Origin: Diphasiastrum complanatum | Lineage: Eukaryota; Streptophyta; Lycopodiopsida; Lycopodiales; Lycopodiaceae | Direction: 5' to 3' | Assembly (NCBI GenBank): GCA_029204225.1 | Contig: CM055103.1 | Span: 5,888,852 to 5,952,851, forward strand | Length of the DNA stretch: 64,000 nt | Shown here: positions 59,601-64,000 of the stretch, piece by piece | Position numbering within the stretch: position 1 is the stretch's first letter | Layout: the number at the start of each line of letters is the position of its first letter | The notes under the pieces: generated by a model | The model's input: the letters and a program-made list of their open reading frames with translations, nothing else | Databases searched by the model: none | Told to the model about the DNA's origin: nothing | Program-made: the position numbers and the translations under genes

Positions 59601-62600
59601 ATAATATGAAAATCTAGCGGCTCAACATAATCTTGAATCTGAATCAGCAGTTGAGGAACAAGTTGATCCCAAGCTTGTCGATCTTCCCCCGACGCCATTT
59701 TCACCACATACAAGTGATTACTTGGCACGGTAGCTGCCTTGAGCTTCTGCACCAGTTTAGCATTTATACAGTTATATGTGGAACCATCTCAAAAAGAACA
59801 GTCACAACTTGGCGTCCTACGATTCCATTCATACGAATGAGATCGTGGGGGTCATAAATAGTTGTATTAAAACAACAATTCTTGCAACTAGTGCCATCCT
59901 TAAAGGATAAATCAACAAAAGAAATACTAGAATTACTTGGCGCTTTGAAAGATTTAGGTTGCCCGCCAGATTTCTTTTGCTTTTTCTTTCGGCAATCTTT
60001 TGAAAGATGCAAGCACAAGCCGCCGGTTCTCGCCTTGTCGTAGTCTGCGCGATCCAACTTGTCCGTCGTCTTGTCTCTGCCCCGCTTCTTGAAAATTTTC
60101 TTTTCTTTTGCAAATTTTGCTCCTTGCGAGAGGCAAAATGGGCGTCATCGAAGATTTCGCAAAGCGAACAACATCTTTGATTGTCTGCGGTTGGTTACGC
60201 CCCGCACTTCAAGCTGAAACTCTTTCAGAAGCCCCAAAATAAAATGTAACTTCAACAAGATAGGATCGATTCGCAAGGCAAATCGGGGCAAAATTTCTTG
60301 GAACTCTTGGATATAGGCATCTAACGGCCTAGTACCCATTTGCACGGTGGCAAAACGCCGCCAATGCTCAAAATCATCCAACACCGGAAGAAAAGTCGTT
60401 TTAAAGGCTTCTTGAAAGGCATCCCATGTAGAAGGGGCACTAGCCCTCTCCTTCAGATCCTGCCACCATGTAAACACCTTTCCGCGTAAAAACATGAGAG
60501 CAGAAGCGATCTTCGTACTATTAGGCGCATCGTGAATGGAAAAATGACTATTCCATCGATCTAGCCATGACAATACTACATCGGAAAGCCGGCCCTTCTT
60601 TTCGCTCGAAAAGAATTCCAGATTAAACATTGGATAAACACCAACGGACCGCGAGTGCGTCACAGAACGCCACTCTTGCTCGGCCACGGCATGTTTGGCT
60701 TGCACTTGCAGCAAGTACAGCTTGCAAGTACAACAGTGTACTTTTCTTTTATTTCCCCCCTTTCTTAAAAAATTTGTATAATAAAGCTATGGTTCAAAAT
60801 AGCTTTATGTGTTTTCAAACTTAGAAAATAAACTTTTCAACCTTAAGCTTGAACTTAGACACTCAAGGTTAAGTTTATTTTAAAACTTGCAAGCTTTACA
60901 AAGTTATAAAACTTTGAGAGAAAACTTTGGAAACTTAACTTAAAAATTTTAACATGTACTTTGCAAAGTACACAAAAGCAAAGAAGTTCAATACTTAATG
61001 TAGACAAAGTTTAGAAAGCTTTGAGCTGCAAGTTCGCTTTTACAAAGTTTAACTTGCTTTGTAACTTGACATCACATCACAAGTAAGAATAAAGAGTACT
61101 TTGTAAAAGTACAAAGGTGATGTGATGGGATTAATTCCCTTCCCCCAAACTGAAAGATATCTTTTTATACAGCCAGCGGCTGCTATCTGTTTGCAAGCCA
61201 GGCCTAAGATAACTGCCTGTGCAGCCTGCGGCCGTTGTCCATGACAGAAAAAAAAATGTCAGAATGCCGTACGGCTGCGCGCGCAAGTGCCCGGCAGAAA
61301 TTTTTTTTTTCAAAAAATTTTTGGCATAAAGAAAAAACCCAAAAGCAAAAAAAAATTTTGACTTCCAAGTTCCAAAATAAGGCCAAAAAATGAAATCGGC
61401 TTTTAAAGCTTTTAAAACTGCAAAAAATTCTAAAACCGACAAACTTCCACCATAGCTAGCAAAGGTGGCTCGTTTTCAATCAAAACGACCTTGGATTGAG
61501 ACGAACCAAAAAGCAAAGTTGTCCAGTTCGATTCAACGAATTCAATTAAGCCTTCAGAAAACATCAGCTAAAAGCTTAAACCAACCAAAAACATAAGTTA
61601 AGAGCGATTGCACCTTATACACAATGATTGGTGGCTCTGATACCAACTGTTAGAATCCCCATCGTCGTGCCGATCATTGCTAAAGCACAAACAGGTGACA
61701 AACGGTACGCTACCACCCAACCATAGAGGTATTGCCACCTCACCCCCATGCACTGGAGCTACAGACCACCATCAAGCAAGCTCGGATCTCATGTAAGCCA
61801 TAGTGTCCCATACCACCATGCCTTGCCCTCGACCCTCGCCTACCTACATCCTGAGGCCTAGATACTCGTCCTAACTTGACCATCAGTGGAAGAGCTTTTC
61901 ATTCTCCAGGAGAGAATGAATGCCAAGCTCATGGAGATCCACCTCTATATACATAGTCCAAGCGGGTCATCTCCCTCCATAGAAGCCACGCATGACCAAC
62001 GACACGCGGCAGTTGTGCACACTGACGCGGGTCCATAACGAGTCACCGCGTGCCAATGAGACATTGACACATGGCACCCAAAAGACCTATAGCTTCAAAT
62101 CAGCGTTTCATCCCATTATTGAGACCGTCACCTCAAGTTTCCTGTTGCGTGCCCTTATGGGTACGTAACACCTACCCTTATAAAAATGTACAAATCCCTC
62201 TCCCTTTAGGAAAAAGTAGCAAAGTCCAACCTTAGGCAGTCTTCTATCTCCCAAGTGTCCTCATCATTTGTGCTTCCTTTCCAATGTACCAAATATTCAG
62301 AAACCATACGATTTCTCAACTGATGTTGATGAACATCGACAATTTTCTCTAGTACCGCCAAGGCAGTTAGATCCACCAATTCAACAAGCTCACCTTCCAG
62401 AGTTAGGCTGTCCTTTCCACTAATTGTTCTTTTATACAACTTACATGAAATACACGATGATTACCCCAACTCCAATTAGAAGATCTGCTGATAAGTGACC
62501 CAATCTGCAACAACTTGCACCACATTACCTACACCTACCTCAATAATAGCCGCTTGTATGTGGCCATAAATATGCTCTATTGTCTATGCAGCTTCACCCT

Positions 62601-63904
62601 AAGATGCGTCCACTCCTCTAAGAAACATGGTGCCCAGCCCATGCAACAAGATCCAAAGATGCTGACAATGGGCTACCTCCATATATCGGTCCATCCATCA
62701 ACCATGATGGAGCAATTGTAACTGGATAAAGTAGCACCCATTGAGCTAAACTTTTTCTTTAAGAAGTCCTCCCTCCTCAAGTACCTAGTGCACAAAGCCT
62801 CCCTTGTGGGGGACCTCCATGACAACTCACAAGCCACAATCTCTGCCATCATCTCCCTAGAAATCGCTATTCTTGAATTGAAATTAAGCGAGAATGTGTG
62901 TGATAAGGCTTTTTTCAATGCTCTATTTCATAATTGCCAAAGAACAATAATCAATATGAAATGCATTGTTGCATTTAATAATCTCATACCAAGGTGGTGA
63001 GAAATACATAATAGTTGATAGCTAGGCCTATAACTACACAAAATCATCATAAAAAGATATGTTCAATATGTCAGCACTAGAACACTTCTCTTGGGGATTC
63101 AGAAGCCCCTGATATGTCTGTGAAAATTCTCTACTTCTACTTTACGGGCACTCAATTCCTTTTAAACTCGATTTCGACACAAGGTACTTGGTTGAAAGAT
63201 TGTTGTACCACAATCTTTATTGTATCCATCCAAGATGGAATAAGGATTTTGCAATCTCTTCTTGCAACAAATATGTACACAAAATAAATAAGCTTTTTGA
63301 TGAGACTTTTATTTTCACTCAATCATATTAGGATGTATTACACAAAAGGGGATATCGCTACTACCAACAACCAATTAACGAAGATATAATAAAGGCAATC
63401 CTAATAGTAAATCTTTTACATAAATTGTGCATTGATCAGGTTCTCCATATAAAATAGTGATAAAATGCTCATCTCACCTGCCATTAGCTCCTCCAGTAGA
63501 CCTTGAAAACACGATCACATCAGCTCCAAGGCGCATGGTACTTGTCTTAAAACCATTTCCATCTGCAATTTGGCATAGTCAAATCAAACAAGAACAAGAA
63601 TTTGTGAGAAATTACTTGCTGATTTTAACTACATGTCTTCATTGTCACTTTATAGAGGTAAGGAGTTTCATAAGTTTCTATACCAGATCCGCATTACACA
63701 CAAAAGCAGGTCAACTGAGTATTTCAATAGCAACAGTCAATTTGTGACACATCCTGTGCACCTATCTCAAGGAAGCCCAAATATAAATCTTTTAAGAACA
63801 AGAGTGCGTACATTGACCAATCGTGTTTGCACTTTTAGTTTTTGCAGAATACCCGAGTGACATGCATTGTCGCATCCGTTCTGAATCCATTCCCCCTCCA
63901 TCAT
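20760..63904 (-). CDS. MORC-family GHKL ATPase (CRT1/MORC-like), 12 exons seen, 5' end outside
   Basis: Nuclear MORC ATPases are chromatin-compacting GHKL/S5-fold ATPases that act in plants with RNA-directed DNA methylation to silence transposons and in immunity. Exons on the minus strand: 63904-63812, 63562-63478, 54850-54775, 50662-50534, 23507-23409, 23306-23205, 22850-22695, 22169-22074, 21828-21777, 21596-21485, 21347-21247 and 21049-20760. The joined frame gives [20 protein letters not shown] (motif II/G1), GQYGNGFKTS (G2), [111 protein letters not shown] and [11 protein letters not shown]. The first 11 exons are joined by GT..AG introns with matching phase. The N-terminal N-box exons lie right of the window. 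The C-terminal exon is a model. Introns of 27.0, 8.6 and 4.1 kb hold the retroelements. Apparently intact, with no stop in the conserved part. Confidence 0.93.
21247..21347 (-). CDS. MORC exon: HQNCHLIGY
   Basis: 101 bp, acceptor CATGCAG and donor GTGAAA. Completes W and encodes [16 protein letters not shown] and a less conserved tail. This is the end of the conserved MORC core. Confidence 0.9.
21485..21596 (-). CDS. MORC exon: [12 protein letters not shown]
   Basis: 112 bp, acceptor TGTACAG and donor GTCTGA. Encodes [20 protein letters not shown] then [16 protein letters not shown] and two bases of Trp. Confidence 0.95.
21777..21828 (-). CDS. MORC exon: PFWRIW
   Basis: 52 bp, acceptor GTGCAG and donor GTACCG. 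Encodes [17 protein letters not shown] plus one base of the next Gly codon. Too short for simple ORF finding. Confidence 0.93.
22074..22169 (-). CDS. MORC exon: [16 protein letters not shown]
   Basis: 96 bp, acceptor TGTGCAG and donor GTCAAC, phase 0 at both ends. Encodes [16 protein letters not shown] then [16 protein letters not shown]. Confidence 0.96.
22695..22850 (-). CDS. MORC exon: S5-fold, [10 protein letters not shown]
   Basis: 156 bp, acceptor ATGCAG and donor GTAACA. Encodes [32 protein letters not shown] and EIITYRPQG. Ribosomal S5-like domain of MORC. Confidence 0.95.
23205..23306 (-). CDS. MORC exon: RGVNRDEKK
   Basis: 102 bp, acceptor TTTCAG and donor GTAGGA. Encodes [20 protein letters not shown] then [14 protein letters not shown]. 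Confidence 0.96.
23409..23507 (-). CDS. MORC exon: [10 protein letters not shown]
   Basis: 99 bp, acceptor TTCACAG and donor GTATGA. Encodes [17 protein letters not shown] then [16 protein letters not shown]. First exon after the 27-kb intron, and exactly in phase with the exon at 50534. Confidence 0.96.
24170..24915 (-). pseudogene. Copia remnant D: RT C-terminus and RNase H
   Basis: Minus strand: [77 protein letters not shown] and [12 protein letters not shown], ending [20 protein letters not shown] (24150-24220). Frame breaks are present near 24560 and 24740. It lacks LTRs and is fused on its 5' side to a gypsy fragment. Located in the 27-kb MORC intron. Confidence 0.9.
24916..25333 (-). 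pseudogene. Gypsy RNase H remnant
   Basis: Minus strand, broken frames: [47 protein letters not shown], then [15 protein letters not shown]. It fuses to copia remnant D at about 24915 and is placed head-to-head with the plus-strand integrase fragment from 25334. Confidence 0.85.
25334..26430 (+). pseudogene. Gypsy integrase and C-terminal remnant
   Basis: Open from 25334: zinc-region end [19 protein letters not shown], core [61 protein letters not shown] frameshift at 25882 leads to [11 protein letters not shown] and the C-terminal [15 protein letters not shown] and [11 protein letters not shown]. The chromodomain is only hinted at ([13 protein letters not shown]) before a stop. DDE residues are readable but the frame is broken. 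Confidence 0.9.
26470..26720. repeat. Iterated GACACGTGTC (G-box-like) direct repeats
   Basis: Two copies of a roughly 73-bp unit containing TGTCATATGCTCACTGGGAC (26493 and 26566). They share ACACTTGGTCCA(G/A)TGCATG and are bordered by TGACACGTGTCA-type palindromes. More TGTGTC words follow to 26710. Probably the 3' non-coding or U3 region of the gypsy fragment just upstream. Confidence 0.6.
26930..29040 (-). pseudogene. Copia remnant E: protease to RT N-terminus
   Basis: Minus strand, right to left: protease WFIDSGAP near 28855, GAG-pre-integrase [15 protein letters not shown] (28560), integrase [19 protein letters not shown] and [18 protein letters not shown] (28220-28360), linker (27628-27864) with SNDVIFDE and an acidic stretch, RT start [19 protein letters not shown] (27150-27200). 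Many frameshifts, no LTR. Confidence 0.88.
29041..30112 (+). pseudogene. LINE copy C: ORF1 C-terminus and ORF2 endonuclease
   Basis: Reads [20 protein letters not shown] and [17 protein letters not shown], then [20 protein letters not shown]: the conserved end of ORF1, homologous to copy G. The ORF2 apurinic-type endonuclease follows in broken frames (TGDFNART near 29800, [20 protein letters not shown], and [10 protein letters not shown] near 30030). It is cut before the RT. It sits between two different copia fragments on the opposite strand. Confidence 0.85.
30113..31450 (-). pseudogene. Copia remnant F: gag to integrase with internal deletions
   Basis: Minus strand from 31450: [45 protein letters not shown] (Gag as in copia B), then a jump to the protease region ([17 protein letters not shown]), GAG-pre-integrase with several stops (30663-30950), integrase [11 protein letters not shown] and [20 protein letters not shown] (30490-30620), and [15 protein letters not shown] (30320). 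Dead. Confidence 0.88.
31503..31857 (+). repeat. 5' LTR of gypsy 3
   Basis: 355 bp from TGTTACGAGCTCGTGACC to GGATCTATTACA. It is homologous to the gypsy 1/2 LTRs with more changes; the tip palindrome has one mismatch. Confidence 0.93.
31859..31871 (+). promoter_or_regulatory. Primer binding site of gypsy 3
   Basis: TGGTATCAGAGCC one base after the LTR: the intact initiator tRNA-Met site. Confidence 0.92.
31872..32698 (+). repeat. Gypsy 3 leader with ~91-bp phased CAGCGCTG motifs
   Basis: CAGCG begins at 31965, 32056, 32158, 32249, 32340 and 32432: spacings 91, 102, 91, 91 and 92. In the first four it is the full palindrome CAGCGCTG. A degenerate seventh may lie near 32529. Confidence 0.8.
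32699..33436 (+). pseudogene. Gypsy 3 gag, truncated
   Basis: [20 protein letters not shown] start. Stops at 32826 (FAE*LDELV) and 32948, then an open stretch with [20 protein letters not shown] and [20 protein letters not shown]. Another stop at 33386 ([11 protein letters not shown]). Broken off at 33436. Confidence 0.92.
33437..35861 (-). pseudogene. Copia G pol with integrase-core and RT deletions
   Basis: Minus strand. The CCHC knuckle ([14 protein letters not shown], 35815-35850) leads into an uninterrupted 427-codon frame (35683-34400): protease [35 protein letters not shown]-pre-integrase [14 protein letters not shown], then directly [20 protein letters not shown]. The whole integrase DDE core is missing but the frame stays open. 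RT begins [20 protein letters not shown]. After stops it resumes at 34200 ([17 protein letters not shown]), lacks the YVDD box, and ends with [48 protein letters not shown] and STEAEYRAV (RNase H, 34016-33432). The 3' LTR is gone. Confidence 0.92.
35862..36622 (+). pseudogene. CACTA (En/Spm) TNP2-type transposase fragment
   Basis: Plus strand. [35 protein letters not shown], then an unspliced intron (about 36061-36152, GTTTGTATA..TTGCAG), [14 protein letters not shown], a frameshift, and [40 protein letters not shown]: the DUF4218 region of CACTA transposases. The catalytic tnp2 part and terminal repeats are absent. Confidence 0.82.
36639..37055 (+). pseudogene. Retrotransposon gag fragment (gypsy type)
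   Basis: [40 protein letters not shown], one frameshift near 36838, then [20 protein letters not shown] and [20 protein letters not shown]. It begins 17 bp after the CACTA fragment and ends where copia G gag resumes. Different from the chromovirus gag family nearby. Confidence 0.75.
37056..37605 (-). pseudogene. Copia G gag
   Basis: Minus strand. [40 protein letters not shown], then a shortened middle to [11 protein letters not shown], a stop, [37 protein letters not shown] and a Lys-rich end. Separated from its zinc knuckle at 35815-35850 by the CACTA/gag insert. Confidence 0.88.
37967..37978 (-). promoter_or_regulatory. Primer binding site of copia G
   Basis: The minus strand reads TGGTATCAGGGC directly after the LTR terminus TTTGTCA, a variant of the initiator tRNA-Met site. 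Confidence 0.8.
38000..38357 (-). repeat. 3' LTR of gypsy 2
   Basis: 358 bp, TG..CA ends. Tip palindrome GTTACGAGCTCGTAAC at 38341-38356. Confidence 0.95.
38369..41659 (-). CDS. Gypsy 2 pol: RT, RNase H, integrase, chromodomain (one in-frame TAG)
   Basis: Same frame as the upstream Gag. 41659-41177 encodes the protease-RT junction ([32 protein letters not shown]) and ends in TAG 41177-41179 inside the RT entry region ([19 protein letters not shown]). From 41143 there are 924 codons: RT ([33 protein letters not shown], catalytic [11 protein letters not shown]), RNase H ([26 protein letters not shown]), the H2C2 zinc region ([22 protein letters not shown]), an integrase core with DDE in [24 protein letters not shown] and [11 protein letters not shown], and a chromodomain ([16 protein letters not shown]). 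Everything needed for copying and insertion is present if the TAGs are passed. Confidence 0.94.
41690..43147 (-). CDS. Gypsy 2 Gag-protease
   Basis: 485 codons from [21 protein letters not shown] short predicted coiled stretch ([20 protein letters not shown]), retrotransposon Gag core ([20 protein letters not shown]), CCHC knuckle ([14 protein letters not shown]), and protease stretch [20 protein letters not shown], with DDG at the catalytic triplet. It ends at TAG 41690-41692, immediately followed in frame by [17 protein letters not shown] of pol. Confidence 0.95.
   Translation of the reverse strand: MTTPQGPDQPQERGFDELETEALAYRKGKEPMEVEEQEQFAEELDELVTKEQFLQLVTKVDDLKLALANFKSSVDDSFAELKDLILSSAKGSLPSTSQLSPSPLPSVAGETLRSHPSVFKDLKPPTFNGEEKDRNADILQTFLSKWKNIHALKQTPDHLQAIQASLSLGPMAYKWWLNLQETGQTPRSWKAFEEAFLREFLPENERDRAWEAWERTVMDKSLVHYIWQYREAILKIKNMDDYQKIKGFVRGLKDEYKVEVQRNSPTTLEQALRYAQIYDDSVGRKKARQQPLSEQPSQKEFQFKKKFLKRKKEDKFKSEAPQKRPLLIQPLKPDDFEKAKQERLCFVCMGKGHTVRQCPKGPFTKKDKKQVHLVQTVCFPSDSAASEIKVYHEDHEHCCQLTSAMLARPFSFGPHDLVRMHGKVGNQSVRVMVDDGATHNFINHTLVKKLKLPEVPSQHRYIVSLAKGEDKKIWETMVSKLNLSI
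43148..44030 (-). repeat. Gypsy 2 leader with ~91-bp phased CAGCG/CGCTG motifs
   Basis: Motif centres (CAGCG, CGCTG or CGCTA) at about 43393, 43485, 43577, 43668, 43758, 43849 and 43931: spacings 92, 92, 91, 90, 91 and 82. The unit near 43668 is the full CAGCGCTG palindrome. Confidence 0.8.
44031..44043 (-). promoter_or_regulatory. Primer binding site of gypsy 2
   Basis: The minus strand reads TGGTATCAGAGCC one base inside the 5' LTR. Confidence 0.93.
44045..44402 (-). repeat. 5' LTR of gypsy 2
   Basis: 358 bp. The inner terminus is AGTAATAG where the partner has TGTAATAG. Tip palindrome at 44386-44401, followed by target copy CTAGC. Confidence 0.95.
44765..45006 (+). pseudogene. Gypsy RT fragment
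   Basis: Encodes [40 protein letters not shown] and [20 protein letters not shown]: the region around the RT catalytic box, with YLDD changed to CLDN. Flanked left by the copia G LTR and right by copia remnant H. Confidence 0.88.
45004..45715 (+). pseudogene. Copia remnant H: integrase-RT linker and RT start
   Basis: Reads [80 protein letters not shown], then a frameshift at about 45520 and [19 protein letters not shown]. It matches remnant A (1-1205) closely and stops at about 45715. Confidence 0.88.
45725..46205 (-). pseudogene. LINE endonuclease fragment H
   Basis: Minus strand: [20 protein letters not shown], a stop, then [20 protein letters not shown] and [20 protein letters not shown]. 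This is the APE-type endonuclease of ORF2 (GDFNA box as GDFDA). It starts exactly where the tail of the half-LINE (46206) ends. Confidence 0.8.
46206..47640 (-). mobile_element. ORF1-only LINE copy G ('half-LINE')
   Basis: Minus strand: short 5' UTR, an almost complete ORF1, about 160 bp of 3' UTR with the LINE hairpin (46272-46285), TTAATAAAGC and a CT-rich tail (46211-46244). No ORF2 sequence lies between ORF1 and the 3' UTR. It is bounded upstream by a (TG)n(AG)n microsatellite. The arrangement recalls the half-L1 elements of mammals. Confidence 0.75.
46469..47557 (-). pseudogene. LINE ORF1 protein with one TAG
   Basis: A 305-codon frame from 47557 (alternative start MAPRKRGGG at 47524), a TAG at 46640-46642, then 56 more codons to TGA at 46469. 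N-terminus: basic start and a long Pro/Ala/Val/Asp-rich repeat (ATADPTV-like phrases, residues about 25-90). Middle: coiled-coil-like [20 protein letters not shown] (about 130-180). C-terminus: [36 protein letters not shown] and, past the [23 protein letters not shown], an RRM-like plus C-terminal RNA-binding layout as in L1 ORF1 proteins. Homologous to copy C at 29080-29430. Confidence 0.8.
47634..47690. repeat. (TG)n(AG)n microsatellite
   Basis: About 17 TG units followed by about 10 AG units, directly upstream of the half-LINE. Confidence 0.95.
47700..48670. other. Unassigned intron sequence with an internal ~60-bp duplication
   Basis: Two similar blocks at about 47994-48052 and 48114-48173 (GAGCC(A/G)GCTTC(C/G)AACCT.. 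to ..ATCGTGGG). A minus-strand frame at 48230-48448 ([19 protein letters not shown]..) looks protein-like but was not recognised. Confidence 0.4.
48676..48960 (+). pseudogene. LINE RT fragment F
   Basis: Encodes [20 protein letters not shown] and [20 protein letters not shown]; the RT motif VKQGCPLSP is clear, the YADD box is lost. Other frames are closed. Confidence 0.75.
48961..50533. other. MORC intron, nothing recognised
   Basis: End of the 27-kb intron. A short tandem of CAACAGT(C/G)GA(T/A)ATATGGTGTAG units occurs at about 49968-50058. No coding motif was recognised. Confidence 0.5.
50534..50662 (-). CDS. MORC exon: [13 protein letters not shown]
   Basis: 129 bp, phase 0 at both ends, acceptor TTACAG and donor GTTTCT. 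Encodes [14 protein letters not shown] through [13 protein letters not shown]. It is followed by the 27-kb intron. Confidence 0.95.
50663..54774. other. MORC 4.1-kb intron
   Basis: No retroelement pol motif was recognised. Contains iterated GTTTCCC words at 52062-52128 and a GTTCCGGAAC / GGGCAACTAAGG motif at 53672-53712. A GC-rich exon-like island lies at 53443-53512. Confidence 0.5.
54775..54850 (-). CDS. MORC exon: [11 protein letters not shown]
   Basis: 76 bp, acceptor TTTCAG and donor GTACGA. Encodes [17 protein letters not shown] then CEDIIVPM. Upstream intron is 8.6 kb and contains the gypsy and hAT remnants. Confidence 0.95.
55441..55758 (-). repeat. 3' LTR of gypsy 5, truncated
   Basis: Matches 61856-62170 from GCCTAGATACTCGTCC to GGGTACGTAACA. 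The rest of the LTR is not found to its left. Confidence 0.85.
55815..59752 (-). pseudogene. Gypsy 5 pol with duplicated RNase H
   Basis: 59752-58736: protease end and RT ([52 protein letters not shown]), then a frameshift. 58739-58419: catalytic YLDDISIY and [20 protein letters not shown]. 58434-57960: RNase H 1 ([33 protein letters not shown], then [22 protein letters not shown]). 57930-57476: a second tether and RNase H 2 ([51 protein letters not shown]). Integrase 57479-56600 (H2C2, [49 protein letters not shown]), interrupted by about 130 bp of foreign sequence at 56475-56605. C-terminal part 56192-55815 with [20 protein letters not shown] and a frameshifted chromodomain. Confidence 0.88.
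59764..60714 (-). pseudogene. Gypsy 5 gag and protease start
   Basis: [15 protein letters not shown] start, Gag core [20 protein letters not shown] and [16 protein letters not shown], then frameshifts. Downstream a basic region, a decayed knuckle (LCLHLSKDC) and a protease stretch ([14 protein letters not shown]) in separate frames. Confidence 0.85.
61633..61645 (-). promoter_or_regulatory. Primer binding site of gypsy 5
   Basis: The minus strand reads TGGTATCAGAGCC two bases inside the 5' LTR. Confidence 0.9.
61648..62170 (-). repeat. 5' LTR of gypsy 5, shared with gypsy 6
   Basis: 523 bp, TGTTAGAATCCCC to GGGTACGTAACA on the plus strand. The outer end holds an 11-bp imperfect inverted repeat with a four-base loop (about 62145-62169). 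It is followed not by flanking host DNA but by the 3' end of another gypsy pol. Confidence 0.88.
62171..62505 (-). pseudogene. Gypsy 6: chromodomain end of a tandem copy
   Basis: Minus strand: [60 protein letters not shown], a clear chromodomain with its aromatic and acidic residues. Homologous to the C-terminus of gypsy 5 but in a better frame. Cut at about 62505, where hAT sequence begins. Confidence 0.85.
62506..62918 (-). pseudogene. hAT-type transposase fragment (DUF659)
   Basis: Minus strand: [20 protein letters not shown] then TDI, a frame break, [21 protein letters not shown]-like residues, [20 protein letters not shown]. The VDGWTD box and the EVG..NVVQVV(T/A)D stretch are typical of DUF659 in hAT transposases. 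No termini or dimerisation domain seen. Confidence 0.75.
62919..63477. other. MORC intron, nothing recognised
   Basis: End of the 8.6-kb intron next to the G2-box exon. Short frames only. Confidence 0.5.
63478..63562 (-). CDS. MORC exon: G2 box
   Basis: 85 bp, acceptor TTGCAG and donor GTGAGA. Encodes (Y)[20 protein letters not shown] and a short loop STGGANG. GxGxKTS is the ATP-lid motif. Confidence 0.96.
63812..63904 (-). CDS. MORC exon: G1 box
   Basis: 93 bp between acceptor ATATAG and donor GTACGC, with 2-base and 1-base split codons at its ends. Encodes [20 protein letters not shown] and ends at TIGQ. The DxGxG Mg-ATP motif of GHKL ATPases is intact, with the first Asp completed by a base from the unseen upstream exon. 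Confidence 0.95.
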
Positions 63905-64000
63905 CTATATGTGTGCACATTCATCCATTGTAATAAATTACCATTTGAGAATCATCAGATTTCTTCAAGAAGATAAGCCATGTAGGCACATGAAGTAGCA

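Larger units (their letters stand above)
55441..62170 (-). mobile_element. Recombinant Ty3/gypsy element 5
   Basis: Minus-strand element of a different gypsy family: 5' LTR 61648-62170, primer site, about 0.9-kb A/T-rich leader, gag, protease, RT, two RNase H regions, integrase, partial chromodomain and a truncated 3' LTR (55441-55758). Located in the 8.6-kb MORC intron. Many frameshifts make it dead. Confidence 0.9.

Noticed and set aside
1-64000. tRNA or rRNA genes, pararetrovirus genes, bacterial-type operons
   Set aside because: No cloverleaf, rRNA core, caulimovirus movement/coat motif or ribosome-binding-site-led gene cluster was seen.

Overview
This is a piece of a large, transposon-crowded land-plant nuclear genome. 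There are no bacterial-type operons; instead there are spliced exons with GT..AG borders, Ty1/copia and Ty3/gypsy LTR retrotransposons primed by initiator tRNA-Met, L1-type LINEs, and CACTA and hAT remnants. The very long introns suggest a fern or another big-genome plant, but the lineage is inference.

One host gene runs through most of the window on the minus strand: a plant MORC (microrchidia, CRT1/DMS11-type) GHKL ATPase. Twelve exons can be placed, from 63904 (the DDGGGM box) down to about 20760. The 5' exons lie beyond the right edge. Every splice junction from the first exon through exon 11 keeps phase. Three introns are huge (about 8.6, 4.1 and 27.0 kb) and are filled by the retrotransposons that make up most of the window. 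MORC proteins help silence transposons, so the gene sits in the middle of its own kind of target.

Layout. 1-5530: copia fragments, one split by a 2.6 kb non-autonomous LTR element with an unknown 296-codon ORF. 6664-11120: two LINE copies. 11121-13115: the 5' half of a copia element. 13164-18704: chromovirus 1 (gypsy 1), inserted into a LINE 3' end (13116-19362). 20760-23507: the 3' exons of MORC. 23508-50533: one giant intron holding broken copia, gypsy, LINE and CACTA pieces, gypsy 3 (31503-33436) and the nearly intact chromovirus 2 (gypsy 2, 38000-44402), which is nested in a copia LTR. 45725-47640: a LINE endonuclease piece and an ORF1-only 'half-LINE'. 50534-54850: MORC exons. 55441-62505: a recombinant gypsy element with two RNase H domains plus part of a tandem neighbour. 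62506-62918: hAT remnant. 63478-63904: MORC G1/G2-box exons.

Most interesting: a roughly 91-bp phased array of a CAGCGCTG palindrome in the leaders of all three related chromoviruses; two in-frame TAG codons shared by two independently inserted chromovirus copies; a PCNA-interaction (PIP-box) tail on the LINE ORF2; and the TE-stuffed MORC gene. All homology calls were made by eye from translated motifs; no database search was run.
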